Assembly: GCA_965215055.1 (NCBI GenBank)
Contig: OZ244046.1
Span: 930,001-994,000, forward strand
Direction: 5' to 3'
DNA: 64,000 nt
Origin: G965215055 sp965215055
GTDB taxonomy: Bacteria; Pseudomonadota; Gammaproteobacteria; UBA4575
The notes beneath the pieces were generated by a model that had not been told where the DNA came from, did no database searches, and saw only the letters and a list, made by a program, of their open reading frames with translations. The translations under genes were made by a program, and so were the position numbers. Position 1 is the stretch's first letter, and the number at the start of each line of letters is the position of its first letter. Below, piece after piece: positions 56,693 to 64,000 of this stretch.

Positions 56693-57046
56693 ATGAGTAA
56701 ACCTGAAGATATCCCGATCACTTCGGAATTGGCGGACCACGGCGGCTGTGCAAATTCGGAACCGGTTGCTTTGCGCGTAATGGGCGATAGCATGGAGCCT
56801 GAATTCAAAGATGGCCATATCATCATCATTGATTCGGCAGCGAAGGTGGAAAGCGGTTGTTACGTCCTGGCCATGGTGAATGACGAGTATATTTTCCGGC
56901 AGTTGATCATCAGGGATGACCGCTACGTGCTGAAAGCACTCAATGAAGGTTACGAGGAGATAGAGGTTCCAGGTATTGGTGCAATACGCGGCGTGATCGT
57001 GCAGCGTGCAGGTACCCGGCGCAAGGAGCACAAGCATTACGTCTGA
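56693..57046 (+). CDS. S24 (LexA/UmuD-like) domain protein lacking the catalytic lysine
   Basis: The 117-residue protein is almost entirely an S24 peptidase domain without an N-terminal DNA-binding part. The Ser motif is intact (VMGDSMEPEF, Ser33), but the position of the catalytic Lys (TVKRL in LexA) reads IFRQL, with Arg69. Self-cleavage is therefore doubtful. It may bind a partner in the manner of UmuD or be a remnant of a phage repressor. Phage-like genes follow immediately, consistent with a phage origin. Confidence 0.8.
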   Translation: MSKPEDIPITSELADHGGCANSEPVALRVMGDSMEPEFKDGHIIIIDSAAKVESGCYVLAMVNDEYIFRQLIIRDDRYVLKALNEGYEEIEVPGIGAIRGVIVQRAGTRRKEHKHYV

Positions 57047-57104
57047 ATGCAACCGCTTCGTGTAAACGATTTCACGGATTTATTACTTGTTGCGGTACCC
57101 CTTG

Positions 57105-57563
57105 ATGGTGTCGATTGAACGAATGCTCAAAGACATTAGGGATAATGCATTTGAAGTAAAGGATAGCGACGCGACGCTGGTTTTATTTCGCGGTTTGAAT
57201 GGCCTGGATTTAAGGCGCAACGTAAAAGAATATAAAATTGACGAATTTCTTGCACTCAAGCCCGGCGATATTTTTGAATTAAAAGCACCTGCAAGTTTTA
57301 GTTCACGCGGCGATATTGTCAAATACTTTTCACGCGCAGATACCAGTCGCAGTGATTACAAAGGCGATAATATGATAATTGAATTTCACGTACACAAGGG
57401 TGGGCGTGCAGTGATAACGAATGCTGCAATGTCAGAGTTTATATTTACCCCAGGGCAAAAAATGAAAGTCATTGATAATATACGGGATGTAAACATAACA
57501 GTAGATGGTGGCACCGAACACTTACACTTTCGTAATCGGTTAGTTGTAGAACTTGACGAGTAA
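57105..57563 (+). CDS. Putative ADP-ribosyltransferase-fold protein (phage-derived)
   Basis: The 152-residue protein fits the R-S-E class exoenzyme layout: Arg29 in LVLFRGLNG, the S-x-S motif in APASFSSRG (Ser64, Ser66), then IIEFHVHKGGRAVIT and a final strand MSEFIFTPGQKMKVID, with Glu111 at the catalytic position. The residue two before it, normally Glu or Gln, is Met109, so transferase activity may be changed or lost. The start may also be ATG 57123. It has no signal peptide. Neighbours (a small protein and a portal fragment) suggest a phage gene; a toxin role is possible but unproven. Confidence 0.55.
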   Translation: MVSIERMLKDIRDNAFEVKDSDATLVLFRGLNGLDLRRNVKEYKIDEFLALKPGDIFELKAPASFSSRGDIVKYFSRADTSRSDYKGDNMIIEFHVHKGGRAVITNAAMSEFIFTPGQKMKVIDNIRDVNITVDGGTEHLHFRNRLVVELDE

Positions 57564-57583
57564 TTATTTGATATACTACAAGT

Positions 57584-57808
57584 ATGAGTATGAATAGCTT
57601 CCCTTTTGAAGCAAGAAACATAACCGAAAGTGGTAAGTACTGGCGCGATGTTCGTTTTTACCTTTTCAATCTGGCACTTAAAACAAAAGATAAAAAAGAA
57701 GTATCACGTTTGCGACAACTAGCTTACAAGGTGCCAAATATCGATAAAAAAGACATCCCCGAATGGGTACTTGAACAAGTCAAACTCGATAGACAAAAAG
57801 AAAATTAA
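57584..57808 (+). CDS. Small hypothetical protein (74 aa), likely phage-derived
   Basis: The 74-residue basic helical protein opens MSMNSFPFEARNITESGKYW and ends QVKLDRQKEN. No family recognised. It starts 20 bp after the ADP-ribosyltransferase-like gene in the same direction, so they are probably co-transcribed and could be a functional pair, for example protein and inhibitor. That is inference from layout. Confidence 0.55.
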   Translation: MSMNSFPFEARNITESGKYWRDVRFYLFNLALKTKDKKEVSRLRQLAYKVPNIDKKDIPEWVLEQVKLDRQKEN

Positions 57809-57836
57809 AGGGATTCAATAGACAGGGACTTGTCGA

Positions 57837-57953
57837 ATGATAACCACCGACTCGCTGGTCAATCTTTATAGCGGCCTTGGCACGCTTAAAGACAAAACGA
57901 CCCACGCGCAGCACGTTTTCACGCCACAAATAAAGGAAGGGTTTGAGAAAAGG
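57837..57953 (+). pseudogene. N-terminal fragment of a phage portal protein (DUF1073-like)
   Basis: ATG 57837 opens ITTDSLVNLYSGLGTLKDK and HAQHVFTP, resembling the N-terminus of DUF1073 phage portal proteins (LVNxxSGLGTxxDK). After about 40 codons the frame runs into the 3' end of the oppositely oriented response regulator gene, so the rest of the portal gene (about 400 codons) is gone. This marks the right edge of a phage remnant. Confidence 0.5.
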
Positions 57954-58625
57954 TCAGGCTTGAGGTTCGTTCTCTCTGAGCCCCTGCTCGACGGCGATCA
58001 CGGCGGCTTGCACACGTGAATGAATATTGAGCTTTCTCAAGATGGCTTTTACGTGCAGCTTGACGGTGCCGTCGGATATGCCCAGGTTTCTCGCAATTAC
58101 CTTGTTGCTTTGTCCTTCGGCCAGTAAGCTCAGGATTTGATATTCTCGTGGCGTCAGGTTGTCCAGGGGGCTGGGCTCCGGTTCCATCGGATATTCGCCT
58201 TTGACGACTTTGGCCAGGATCTGTGCCAGGTTGGGTGCCACCACGGTCTCTCCTTGTACGACGTCACGCAGGGCTGCAACCACGTCGTCCGGCTCCATGT
58301 CTTTCAACAAGTAACCCTTGGCACCTTTGCGCAGAGCCTCCACCAGGTCACGCTCCTCGCCACTGGTAGTAAGCATGACTACCGGGGGTTCAAACTTGGT
58401 ACGCTGTAGCTGTTTCAGAACCTCGAGACCAGACATTCCTGGCATGCGCACGTCCAGTAATACGATATCGGGTTTCAGTTCCCGTGCCCGCTTGATGCCT
58501 TCCCGACCATCGCCCACGGAGGCAACGATTTCAATGCCATGCCGACTCAGCAGGCTTTGCAGTCCTTCGCGAAACAGGGTGTGATCGTCGATGATCACGG
58601 CGCGCAGTTTTATCTCGGCTGTCAT
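57954..58625 (-). CDS. NarL/FixJ family response regulator
   Basis: The 223-residue regulator has a receiver domain (about 8-125, phosphorylated Asp58 in DIVLLDVRMPG, with acidic pair DD at 13-14 and Lys in GYLLKDM) and a LuxR-type HTH (about 155-215, LTPREYQILSLLAEGQSNKV). It resembles NarL. It lies 12 bp after the sensor kinase gene and is its obvious partner. Targets are unknown; a redox or nitrate response is typical for relatives. Confidence 0.93.
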   Translation of the reverse strand: MTAEIKLRAVIIDDHTLFREGLQSLLSRHGIEIVASVGDGREGIKRARELKPDIVLLDVRMPGMSGLEVLKQLQRTKFEPPVVMLTTSGEERDLVEALRKGAKGYLLKDMEPDDVVAALRDVVQGETVVAPNLAQILAKVVKGEYPMEPEPSPLDNLTPREYQILSLLAEGQSNKVIARNLGISDGTVKLHVKAILRKLNIHSRVQAAVIAVEQGLRENEPQA

Positions 58626-58637
58626 CTTGTAATGTCT

Positions 58638-60080
58638 CTATATCACACCGGTTGGTATGTCCTGCAAGGTATCGGGCAGGTAATCAAATTCCAGGCGTAT
58701 CTGTACGCCTTCACCGGACTCCCCTTCAACTGCCAGTGTACCACCAATACGGTCGGCACGGTCCTGCATCACGCTGAGGCCCACGTGCTCGCCGTCGGTA
58801 TTTTGTCTCTGCTGCTCTGATATGCCGACGCCGTCGTCTTCGATCAGTATGGTGTAATGCCCCTTGTCGTCACCGCGCATCATTATGCGCACGGTGCTGG
58901 CTTCACTGTGTTTACGCGTGTTGGTAAGTGCTTCCTGGATGATACGCAATACTTGCAGTTCGATCTGTGGGGGCAATGCAGCGGCCGGCCATTCCTGTTG
59001 CAGAAATACATGCACGTCGTCACAGTCCTGCTTGAAGCGCTCTATGACTTGTTGGGTGGCAGCTATCAGGCCGTGTTCACCAACGGGCAGGCGAAAATGT
59101 GCGATGAGTTCGCGTAATTGTGTGTGGGCCTCGTCAATGGTGGATTCGATGCGCTCCAGCTCTTGCCAGGTTGCCGCTTCGTCGCCCTGGTGTATGGTCT
59201 CATCCAGTACGCGTACTTGATATTTGATGCTCGCCAACGTCTGTGCAAGTGAATCATGGAGTTCGTTCGCGATGTTGGTTCTTTCGCGCATGATGGAAAG
59301 GGTATTTGTCTCTTCATCCAGGCGCGCTTTCTCAACTGCAATGCCAAGATGCCGCCCTATGCTGGTAAATAGTTCCCGGTATTCATCACTACCCTTGAAC
59401 CTGTTTTCGTCAATATAGAAGTTGTAGACTCCCAAAATCTTGCCGCGGTACTGTAGCGGCACCACGAGAATCGAAAGTTTCTCGTCATCAAACAGGCTGC
59501 TGCTTATTTCGCCTGGACACGCCATGACGTCTACGGGAATGGCCTGGTTGCCGCTGGAGCCGGAGGTGCCTTTCGGCAGGTATGGATGCCTGTCCTGAAA
59601 CGTCTCGTCAAGGCCGATTTCGGCAATGAGGGAACAGGTTTTGGGCCTGGTCTCAAGGTAGACGGCGGCAGCGCGCGCCTCTACAAGTTCGGTCATGGTG
59701 TGCAGAAAGCGGGTGAGCAGGTCATGCAGGTTACGCGACATGTTGATGCTCGTTACGACGTCGTACAATGTCGATAACGATTTGTTTTTGTGGGCTATGT
59801 GCCTGGTATGGCGTTGTAGCTGGGCCTCGGCGTCCCTGGATAAGGATTCCAGCATTTCGGCGACAAAGTTGATGTCCTGGCCAAGCTCGGCTACCTCGGT
59901 ATTGGAATATCCGGGCATTCTTGCAGTAAGTTCGCCGGCGCGAATTTTCTGCGTCCACAAACGCAGGGCAGTAAGAAATTCACTTGCGCTGGAATCCAAC
60001 GATGCCTGCAATTCGGTATTTGCCGATGAGGGAAGTTCGTGGTGCCGAGGGGTGTTCACTGGTCTTGGTCCATGGTCCAT
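58638..60080 (-). CDS. Soluble NarX-like sensor histidine kinase (HAMP-GAF-HisKA_3)
   Basis: The 480-residue kinase has a HAMP-like N-terminal segment (about 40-95), a GAF domain (about 110-255), the HisKA_3 dimerisation helix with the phospho-acceptor His in ERTNIANELHDSLAQTLAS (about 280), and an HATPase domain with EALTNTRKHS and DDGVGI. Unlike NarX it has no transmembrane helices or periplasmic sensor, so it senses a cytoplasmic signal, possibly through the GAF domain. It is co-transcribed with the NarL-like regulator. Confidence 0.9.
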   Translation of the reverse strand: MDHGPRPVNTPRHHELPSSANTELQASLDSSASEFLTALRLWTQKIRAGELTARMPGYSNTEVAELGQDINFVAEMLESLSRDAEAQLQRHTRHIAHKNKSLSTLYDVVTSINMSRNLHDLLTRFLHTMTELVEARAAAVYLETRPKTCSLIAEIGLDETFQDRHPYLPKGTSGSSGNQAIPVDVMACPGEISSSLFDDEKLSILVVPLQYRGKILGVYNFYIDENRFKGSDEYRELFTSIGRHLGIAVEKARLDEETNTLSIMRERTNIANELHDSLAQTLASIKYQVRVLDETIHQGDEAATWQELERIESTIDEAHTQLRELIAHFRLPVGEHGLIAATQQVIERFKQDCDDVHVFLQQEWPAAALPPQIELQVLRIIQEALTNTRKHSEASTVRIMMRGDDKGHYTILIEDDGVGISEQQRQNTDGEHVGLSVMQDRADRIGGTLAVEGESGEGVQIRLEFDYLPDTLQDIPTGVI

Positions 60081-60257
60081 CTACGACTGATTATATGCGC
60101 ACTATACCAAGCAGGAAGCCCGTCTGAATAAAAAACCGCCAAAATTCATACACCACGATCGGATTTTGTTGTAGGATTCCAAGGGTTTGGTGATAATAGG
60201 CAAGACAGCCCGCCGGCTGCGGGCATACCCCTTAAATATGAATATGAGAGTACCGCC

Positions 60258-60347
60258 ATGAATGAGTTCACCAAGACGATGCTGGTAGTCGCAGCGATGA
60301 CGATACCGTGCATTATTTTGGCGATTGCAATTATCGCGAAATTTTAA
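60258..60347 (+). CDS. Very small single-span membrane protein (29 aa)
   Basis: ATG 60258 encodes MNEFTKTMLVVAAMTIPCII and ends AIIAKF: a short charged N-terminus and one hydrophobic helix of about 20 residues. A purine-rich AATATGAGAG lies upstream, and a GCCCGC/GCGGGC hairpin (about 60210-60226) precedes it. Such short membrane proteins are often real small regulators or complex subunits, but length makes this tentative. Confidence 0.45.
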   Translation: MNEFTKTMLVVAAMTIPCIILAIAIIAKF

Positions 60348-60498
60348 TCGTATATCCGCTTCCGAAGCCAAGTGCAGTGAAAACACTCATTTGCACCTTG
60401 CCTGGTGATTGGTAGAAGACGTCAAGTCATCCAGTAACCCTCTTCCTTTTACGTTTTTTGCATAACTGCATTGGGCCTTGACCAAATAAGTATTACTC

Positions 60499-61800
60499 GT
60501 GTCTGAAATAATCTACAACGTATTAACAGGGCTGGATAGACTTTTTGGAGGAGAAGGAATCCTTTGGGTCGTGGTCATACTACTCATCGTGTTTTTCTTT
60601 TTCGGGCGAGGGTCCAGCAAGTTCAGTTACAGGTTCAGCAGGGTCGCCCCCGCGCTGATGACGAGCGTGGGTATCTTAGGCACTTTCTGTGGCATTTTCA
60701 TCGCGCTACATCCACTGGAGTTCTCTCCCGGGGAAATCAACGACAGTATCAAGGCATTGCTGGATGGGATGAAGACGGCGTTCATAACGAGTCTACTTGG
60801 CCTTGCCTTCGCAGTTTCCTTTCAGGCGTACAGGTCCTGGCAGTTGAGTCGAACCAGGTCCGGGAAGGCTGTGTCGTCAGAACAACGTGAAGTCCTGGAC
60901 CGACTGGATGCGATCAGGCAGGCCATTGCCGGAGAAGGTGATTCCAGCATGGTGACACAGATGCAGAAAATGCGTGACGAAAACCGTGATGGATTTAAGA
61001 AACTGGACGGATTAAACGAGACAATCCGCAATGCTCTCATACAAAATTTAGAGGCCCTGATCAAAGACATACGTGAGTTGGTCGGCAAACAACTGGGGGA
61101 TTCTCTGCAGAAGCTGATCGACAGCATAGAGGAAGCACTGATCAGGCAATTCGGTAAAACCTTTGTTGAGTTCAACGCGGCAACTCAATCTATAAAGAAA
61201 TGGCAGGAAGACCACCGAGAGCAGGTAGAGCAATTGACCGCTGCTTTCAATACGGCGGCGAATCACATTGCACAGATTGCAGCGGATTGTGAAAAAATTC
61301 CACCGACAATGAACCAATTATCAGAAGTCATCAAGGTCGCACACCAGGACGTGGAAGCCTTGAACCGCCAGGTAGAGGCTTTCGCAGGAATGCGTCAACA
61401 GGCTGAACAATCATTTCCCGTTATTAAACAGCACCTCGACAAGGTCGGCGTGGACCTGGAAAACAGTGCAGCAGGATTTGCAGGGTTGGAGAAAACGATA
61501 CGTACCACTTTCCAAAGCGCCGAACAGGAAGTTCGTCAAATCGCTCAACAGCATTCAGAAAATGTACAGTCCGTGGCGGCCAAGATGCGCGAAACACTTG
61601 AAAAAACACAACGTGATTCCGCTGACAAGGTGACAGGAATTGTTGAATCTGCTGTCCAACAATTTAGTAAAGAAATAGACGGTGAAATAAACCGCATTAC
61701 TAAAGAGTGGGGAAGCAACATGATATCTATCGCAGAACGGTGTCAGGAGGCTATTAACAAGGTTAAGGGTTCCAGGTCAGGTGATAGATCTTCATTATAA
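60499..61800 (+). CDS. zorA: ZorA-like MotA/TolQ-family channel subunit with long coiled-coil tail
   Basis: The 433-residue protein has three transmembrane segments (about 19-37, 50-70, 88-112). GILGTFCGIFIAL and GMKTAFITSLLGLAFAVSFQ match the MotA/TolQ/ExbB proton-channel fold. Residues about 125-430 form a long predicted coiled coil projecting into the cytoplasm, the feature that marks ZorA among relatives and is thought to link membrane sensing to effectors. The start is GTG 60499 with a weak ribosome-binding site. It overlaps zorB by 20 bases. Confidence 0.85.
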   Translation: MSEIIYNVLTGLDRLFGGEGILWVVVILLIVFFFFGRGSSKFSYRFSRVAPALMTSVGILGTFCGIFIALHPLEFSPGEINDSIKALLDGMKTAFITSLLGLAFAVSFQAYRSWQLSRTRSGKAVSSEQREVLDRLDAIRQAIAGEGDSSMVTQMQKMRDENRDGFKKLDGLNETIRNALIQNLEALIKDIRELVGKQLGDSLQKLIDSIEEALIRQFGKTFVEFNAATQSIKKWQEDHREQVEQLTAAFNTAANHIAQIAADCEKIPPTMNQLSEVIKVAHQDVEALNRQVEAFAGMRQQAEQSFPVIKQHLDKVGVDLENSAAGFAGLEKTIRTTFQSAEQEVRQIAQQHSENVQSVAAKMRETLEKTQRDSADKVTGIVESAVQQFSKEIDGEINRITKEWGSNMISIAERCQEAINKVKGSRSGDRSSL

Positions 61801-62479
61801 CGAACCAGGTGACAGTGAACAGTGGGCACCAATCTCGGACCTGATGGCGGCACTCATGCTTATCTTCATGTTCATCGCCATCATTTTCATTCGCGTGGTT
61901 GTGGAAACCGAAGATGCCCACCGCGAAGAATGCAATAACATCTATAAAGAGCTCAAGGAGAAGTTTGACAGCGATTTTGTCAAGTGGAATGCAGTTTTGT
62001 TAGAAGATTTGACTATCCGGTTCCGCGACCCCAGGGTCTTATTCGAGCCCGGCAAGGACCATATTCGTCCACGCTTTGAAAATATTTTGAGGGATTTTTT
62101 TCCACGTTACATGGGAATCATCCACTCGAAAGAATATCGCGACGACATTCGTGAGATAAGAATCGAAGGACATACGTCCAGCGACTGGAAAGGTGCGCGG
62201 GACCGCGAGGCATACTTCATGAACATGGATTTATCACAAAAGCGTACTCGCGCAGTCCTGCAATTTGTTTTTGAACTACCGGAATCGATGCAGTATGCCG
62301 AGTGGGCCAGGACACACATTACTGCCAATGGCCTGTCGTCCAGTCAGTTAATCCTGGATGAGAAAGGCAAGGAAGACTACGTGCGTTCACGACGGGTGGA
62401 GTTTCGCTTAATGACTGCATCTTGCCGAAAGGCAGGGATGTATGACAAGGCAAAAAAGGCGATGGCACATGAAGATTGA
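61781..62479 (+). CDS. zorB: ZorB-like MotB/OmpA-family subunit
   Basis: The 232-residue protein has a short N-terminus, one transmembrane helix with the key acidic residue Asp20 (WAPISDLMAALMLIFMFIAI), matching the proton-carrying Asp of ZorB and MotB, then a periplasmic OmpA-like peptidoglycan-binding domain (IRIEGHTSSDW, YVRSRRVEFRL). It partners ZorA as stator-like proton channel. GTG 61781 starts inside the zorA end, and the stop overlaps the HNH gene by 11 bases, so the three genes are one operon. Confidence 0.87.
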   Translation: MIDLHYNEPGDSEQWAPISDLMAALMLIFMFIAIIFIRVVVETEDAHREECNNIYKELKEKFDSDFVKWNAVLLEDLTIRFRDPRVLFEPGKDHIRPRFENILRDFFPRYMGIIHSKEYRDDIREIRIEGHTSSDWKGARDREAYFMNMDLSQKRTRAVLQFVFELPESMQYAEWARTHITANGLSSSQLILDEKGKEDYVRSRRVEFRLMTASCRKAGMYDKAKKAMAHED

Positions 62480-63323
62480 TGACGGAGTAATTTCCGCTAC
62501 ATTGAATGTAATCCGTCGACAAGTCGGAGGGGAACCTGTGAAGTTCATTCCTCGTCCACCCGAAAAACGAGTCGACAAGGATCTGAATACTCCCTCGGAA
62601 GTCACAGCTTTATTCCATCCAAGTGGTTTGCTGATACGCAACAGGCGGCCTGTATTCGCCTATATCCGTGACCATACCATCGGCGGGCCATATCAAACTC
62701 CAGGTGACCGTAAAAGAGTTCACTTTGCGGTGTGCCGGACTTTGCAACAGATGAAACAACAAGGGCGCTTCCATAGATATCGAGTAACTAATCGGGATGA
62801 TGACCGCTATCTTATTGATGTGAGAAGGGATGGCTGGGGCGAAGTAGAGGAGCAGGAAGTGTCCCTTTTCCCTTGTCAAAATTGCCTCAGCGAAATCCAA
62901 TATCGTTGTTTTCATGGTGGTTTGGAAGATTCCGTAAAAAAGGAAATCGTAAAGCAATTCAAAGCCAAGGAGGTGCTTGATCTTCTGTGGCAGCATCTTG
63001 ATATCTTCCAACACTTCGAACAACAAATGAAGGATGCGCAACCAGCAACATTGCCAACTGGCTATCCCCAAAATTGGCACAATTTATCTAAAAAAATTCG
63101 CAAGTTGCGGAATTTCACCTGTGAGGAATGCGGAGTACGGCTAGGCAGTCATCCGCAGTGTCTAGACGTGCACCATAAAAGCGGTGATAAACGCGATAAT
63201 CGTGACGACAACCTGGTCTGCCTGTGTAAGCTCTGCCATGCTGATGAGCACACGCACTATGGTGTTAGTCCAGGCCATCGCCGCATCATAGAAACCGCAC
63301 GCAAATACCAGCCCCTGGTTTGA
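62469..63323 (+). CDS. zorE: ZorE-like HNH endonuclease, effector of a type II-like Zorya system
   Basis: The 284-residue protein has a C-terminal HNH nuclease (about 216-262): CEECGVRLGSHPQ, DVHHKSGDKRDNRDDNLVCL and CKLCHADEH, with HH, N and H of the motif and two CxxC zinc pairs. The first 200 residues have no recognised domain apart from CQNCLSEIQYRC, a possible second metal site. Type II Zorya is known as zorA-zorB-zorE with ZorE an HNH nuclease, and gene order here agrees. ATG 62469 overlaps zorB; ATG 62442 is an alternative. It converges on dsrR. Confidence 0.82.
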   Translation: MKIDDGVISATLNVIRRQVGGEPVKFIPRPPEKRVDKDLNTPSEVTALFHPSGLLIRNRRPVFAYIRDHTIGGPYQTPGDRKRVHFAVCRTLQQMKQQGRFHRYRVTNRDDDRYLIDVRRDGWGEVEEQEVSLFPCQNCLSEIQYRCFHGGLEDSVKKEIVKQFKAKEVLDLLWQHLDIFQHFEQQMKDAQPATLPTGYPQNWHNLSKKIRKLRNFTCEECGVRLGSHPQCLDVHHKSGDKRDNRDDNLVCLCKLCHADEHTHYGVSPGHRRIIETARKYQPLV

Positions 63324-63364
63324 CAACCACTACTCTATCGAGCTTACTCAAGGCAAGTCGTTTG

Positions 63365-63691
63365 TCAGTCTTCGGTAGGCGGCGAATAGTTCGGGTCGTT
63401 CGGGTTCAGGAATACGAAGTGAAATTGTTTGGGTTGCAGTTCGACAAAGTCAATAGTTGTACCTTGTAGTAGTTCCAGGCTGGATTCCGCTACGATTATC
63501 TCTACGCCGTTGGATTCAAACCGGTGGTCTTTTTCTTTACTACCACCAGTATCATCAAATCCCAGTCCGTAATGTATGGAGTTGTCGGCCTTGCGGGTTG
63601 CCGCTATCCGTAATGGTGTATTGTCCAGTTTTGATTCCAGGGCAGATTTTTTGACCTGGTCGGCGGCGGCTTTGGTGATTTCTACGCTCAT
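63365..63691 (-). CDS. dsrR: DsrR, cysteine-free A-type-like protein of the dsr operon
   Basis: The 108-residue protein has the IscA/HesB fold (MSVEITKAAADQVKKSALES, PLRIAATRKADN, IHYGLGFDD), but contains no cysteine at all, so it cannot hold an iron-sulfur cluster as A-type carriers do. Cysteine-free A-type proteins encoded next to dsrN are DsrR, which in purple sulfur bacteria affects dsr gene expression. The upstream dsrN end supports this. It is the last dsr gene seen; dsrS is not found downstream, where the Zorya operon begins convergent 41 bp away. Confidence 0.85.
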   Translation of the reverse strand: MSVEITKAAADQVKKSALESKLDNTPLRIAATRKADNSIHYGLGFDDTGGSKEKDHRFESNGVEIIVAESSLELLQGTTIDFVELQPKQFHFVFLNPNDPNYSPPTED

Positions 63692-63743
63692 GCTCGCGTG
63701 TACGGTAACTTTTGTCGTCCTGTAAAAACGAGGTGTAATTGTA

Positions 63744-64000
63744 TTACATCCTCCAGGAACGGGTTTTTATAAAATCAAGAAAATTTGCAACCCAACGGTT
63801 TTTTCGGGTGTTTCGTTGATGGGTATAGCAGGCGAGAAGGTTTTTATGCAGGATGCCGTCTTTTTTTCCGTTTATGCCAAAGCCTCGACGTACGTCGAAG
63901 GCGTACTTGGCACGGCTTGTGATACACGAGAGTTTTGAATAATGGAATTCATGTCCGGCAACAGGCTGATCGGTAACGTTCGGCCAGGGGTGCCGGGTGG
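63744..64000 (-). CDS. dsrN: DsrN, siroheme amidase (C-terminal fragment, cut by window edge)
   Basis: The minus strand from 64000 to the stop at 63744-63746 reads continuously as the C-terminus of a CobB/CbiA-type glutamine amidotransferase, including VAGHEFHYSKL, RRGFGINGKKDGILHKNLLA and YTHQRNTRKNRWVANF. Its place directly upstream of dsrR in the same direction identifies it as DsrN, which amidates siroheme for DsrAB. The N-terminal and central parts lie outside the window, so catalytic residues cannot be checked. Confidence 0.8.
   Translation of the reverse strand, partial: TRHPWPNVTDQPVAGHEFHYSKLSCITSRAKYAFDVRRGFGINGKKDGILHKNLLACYTHQRNTRKNRWVANFLDFIKTRSWRM

Overview
The window comes from the chromosome of a sulfur-oxidising gammaproteobacterium. 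The evidence is aprBA for dissimilatory APS reductase, the distal end of a reverse-type dsr operon (dsrN then dsrR) at the right edge, several rhodanese-fold proteins, a pyrophosphate-type phosphofructokinase, and a classic gammaproteobacterial block running from mla through lpt and rpoN to the nitrogen PTS. Most genes are ordinary core functions. Four segments look accessory or decayed.

Region 1 (1-11.9 kb) holds the start of murA, mlaC, yrbG, kdsC, lptC-lptA-lptB, rpoN, hpf, ptsN, hprK, a mannose-type EIIA, ptsH, ptsI and mgtE. It is A+T-richer by eye than what follows and shows gene loss: no mlaFEDB, no kdsD, an hprK without its N-terminal domain, and only a C-terminal scar where rapZ is expected. 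Region 2 (12-21.7 kb) has a cysteine-cluster protein, aprA and aprB, a retropepsin-like protease, PPi-phosphofructokinase, adenylate kinase, a ferredoxin-reductase fusion and a sulfurtransferase.

Region 3 (21.8-30.4 kb) is a type I restriction-modification island. HsdM carries an N-terminal HTH domain, and a palindrome covers its own promoter and start codon. HsdS is followed by an unknown membrane-anchored protein, then a repeat-filled segment flanked by a duplicated hsdR start, then hsdR and a YgjP-like metalloprotease. Region 4 (30.5-50.7 kb) is housekeeping and energy metabolism: Nudix, BolA, TatD, TrhO, CDGSH and FabA proteins, an AlkB-like di-iron monooxygenase behind a 20-bp palindrome, a HAD protein lacking its nucleophile, a molybdopterin oxidoreductase paired with a flavoprotein-ferredoxin fusion, a TraB/GumN protein, glycerate kinase, an L,D-transpeptidase homologue lacking its cysteine, and gltBD. 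A structured RNA candidate lies at 42.1-42.3 kb.

Region 5 (50.7-58 kb) has a solitary type I-E CRISPR repeat, a small gene broken by a 13-bp duplication, an SDR, nrdAB with a probable NrdR box pair, and a phage remnant (an ADP-ribosyltransferase-fold protein, a small protein and a cut-off portal N-terminus). Region 6 (58-64 kb) has a soluble NarX-like kinase and its regulator, then a three-gene proton-channel operon (zorA-zorB-HNH nuclease) matching a type II-like Zorya anti-phage system. That operon sits convergent to dsrR, where dsrS would normally follow.
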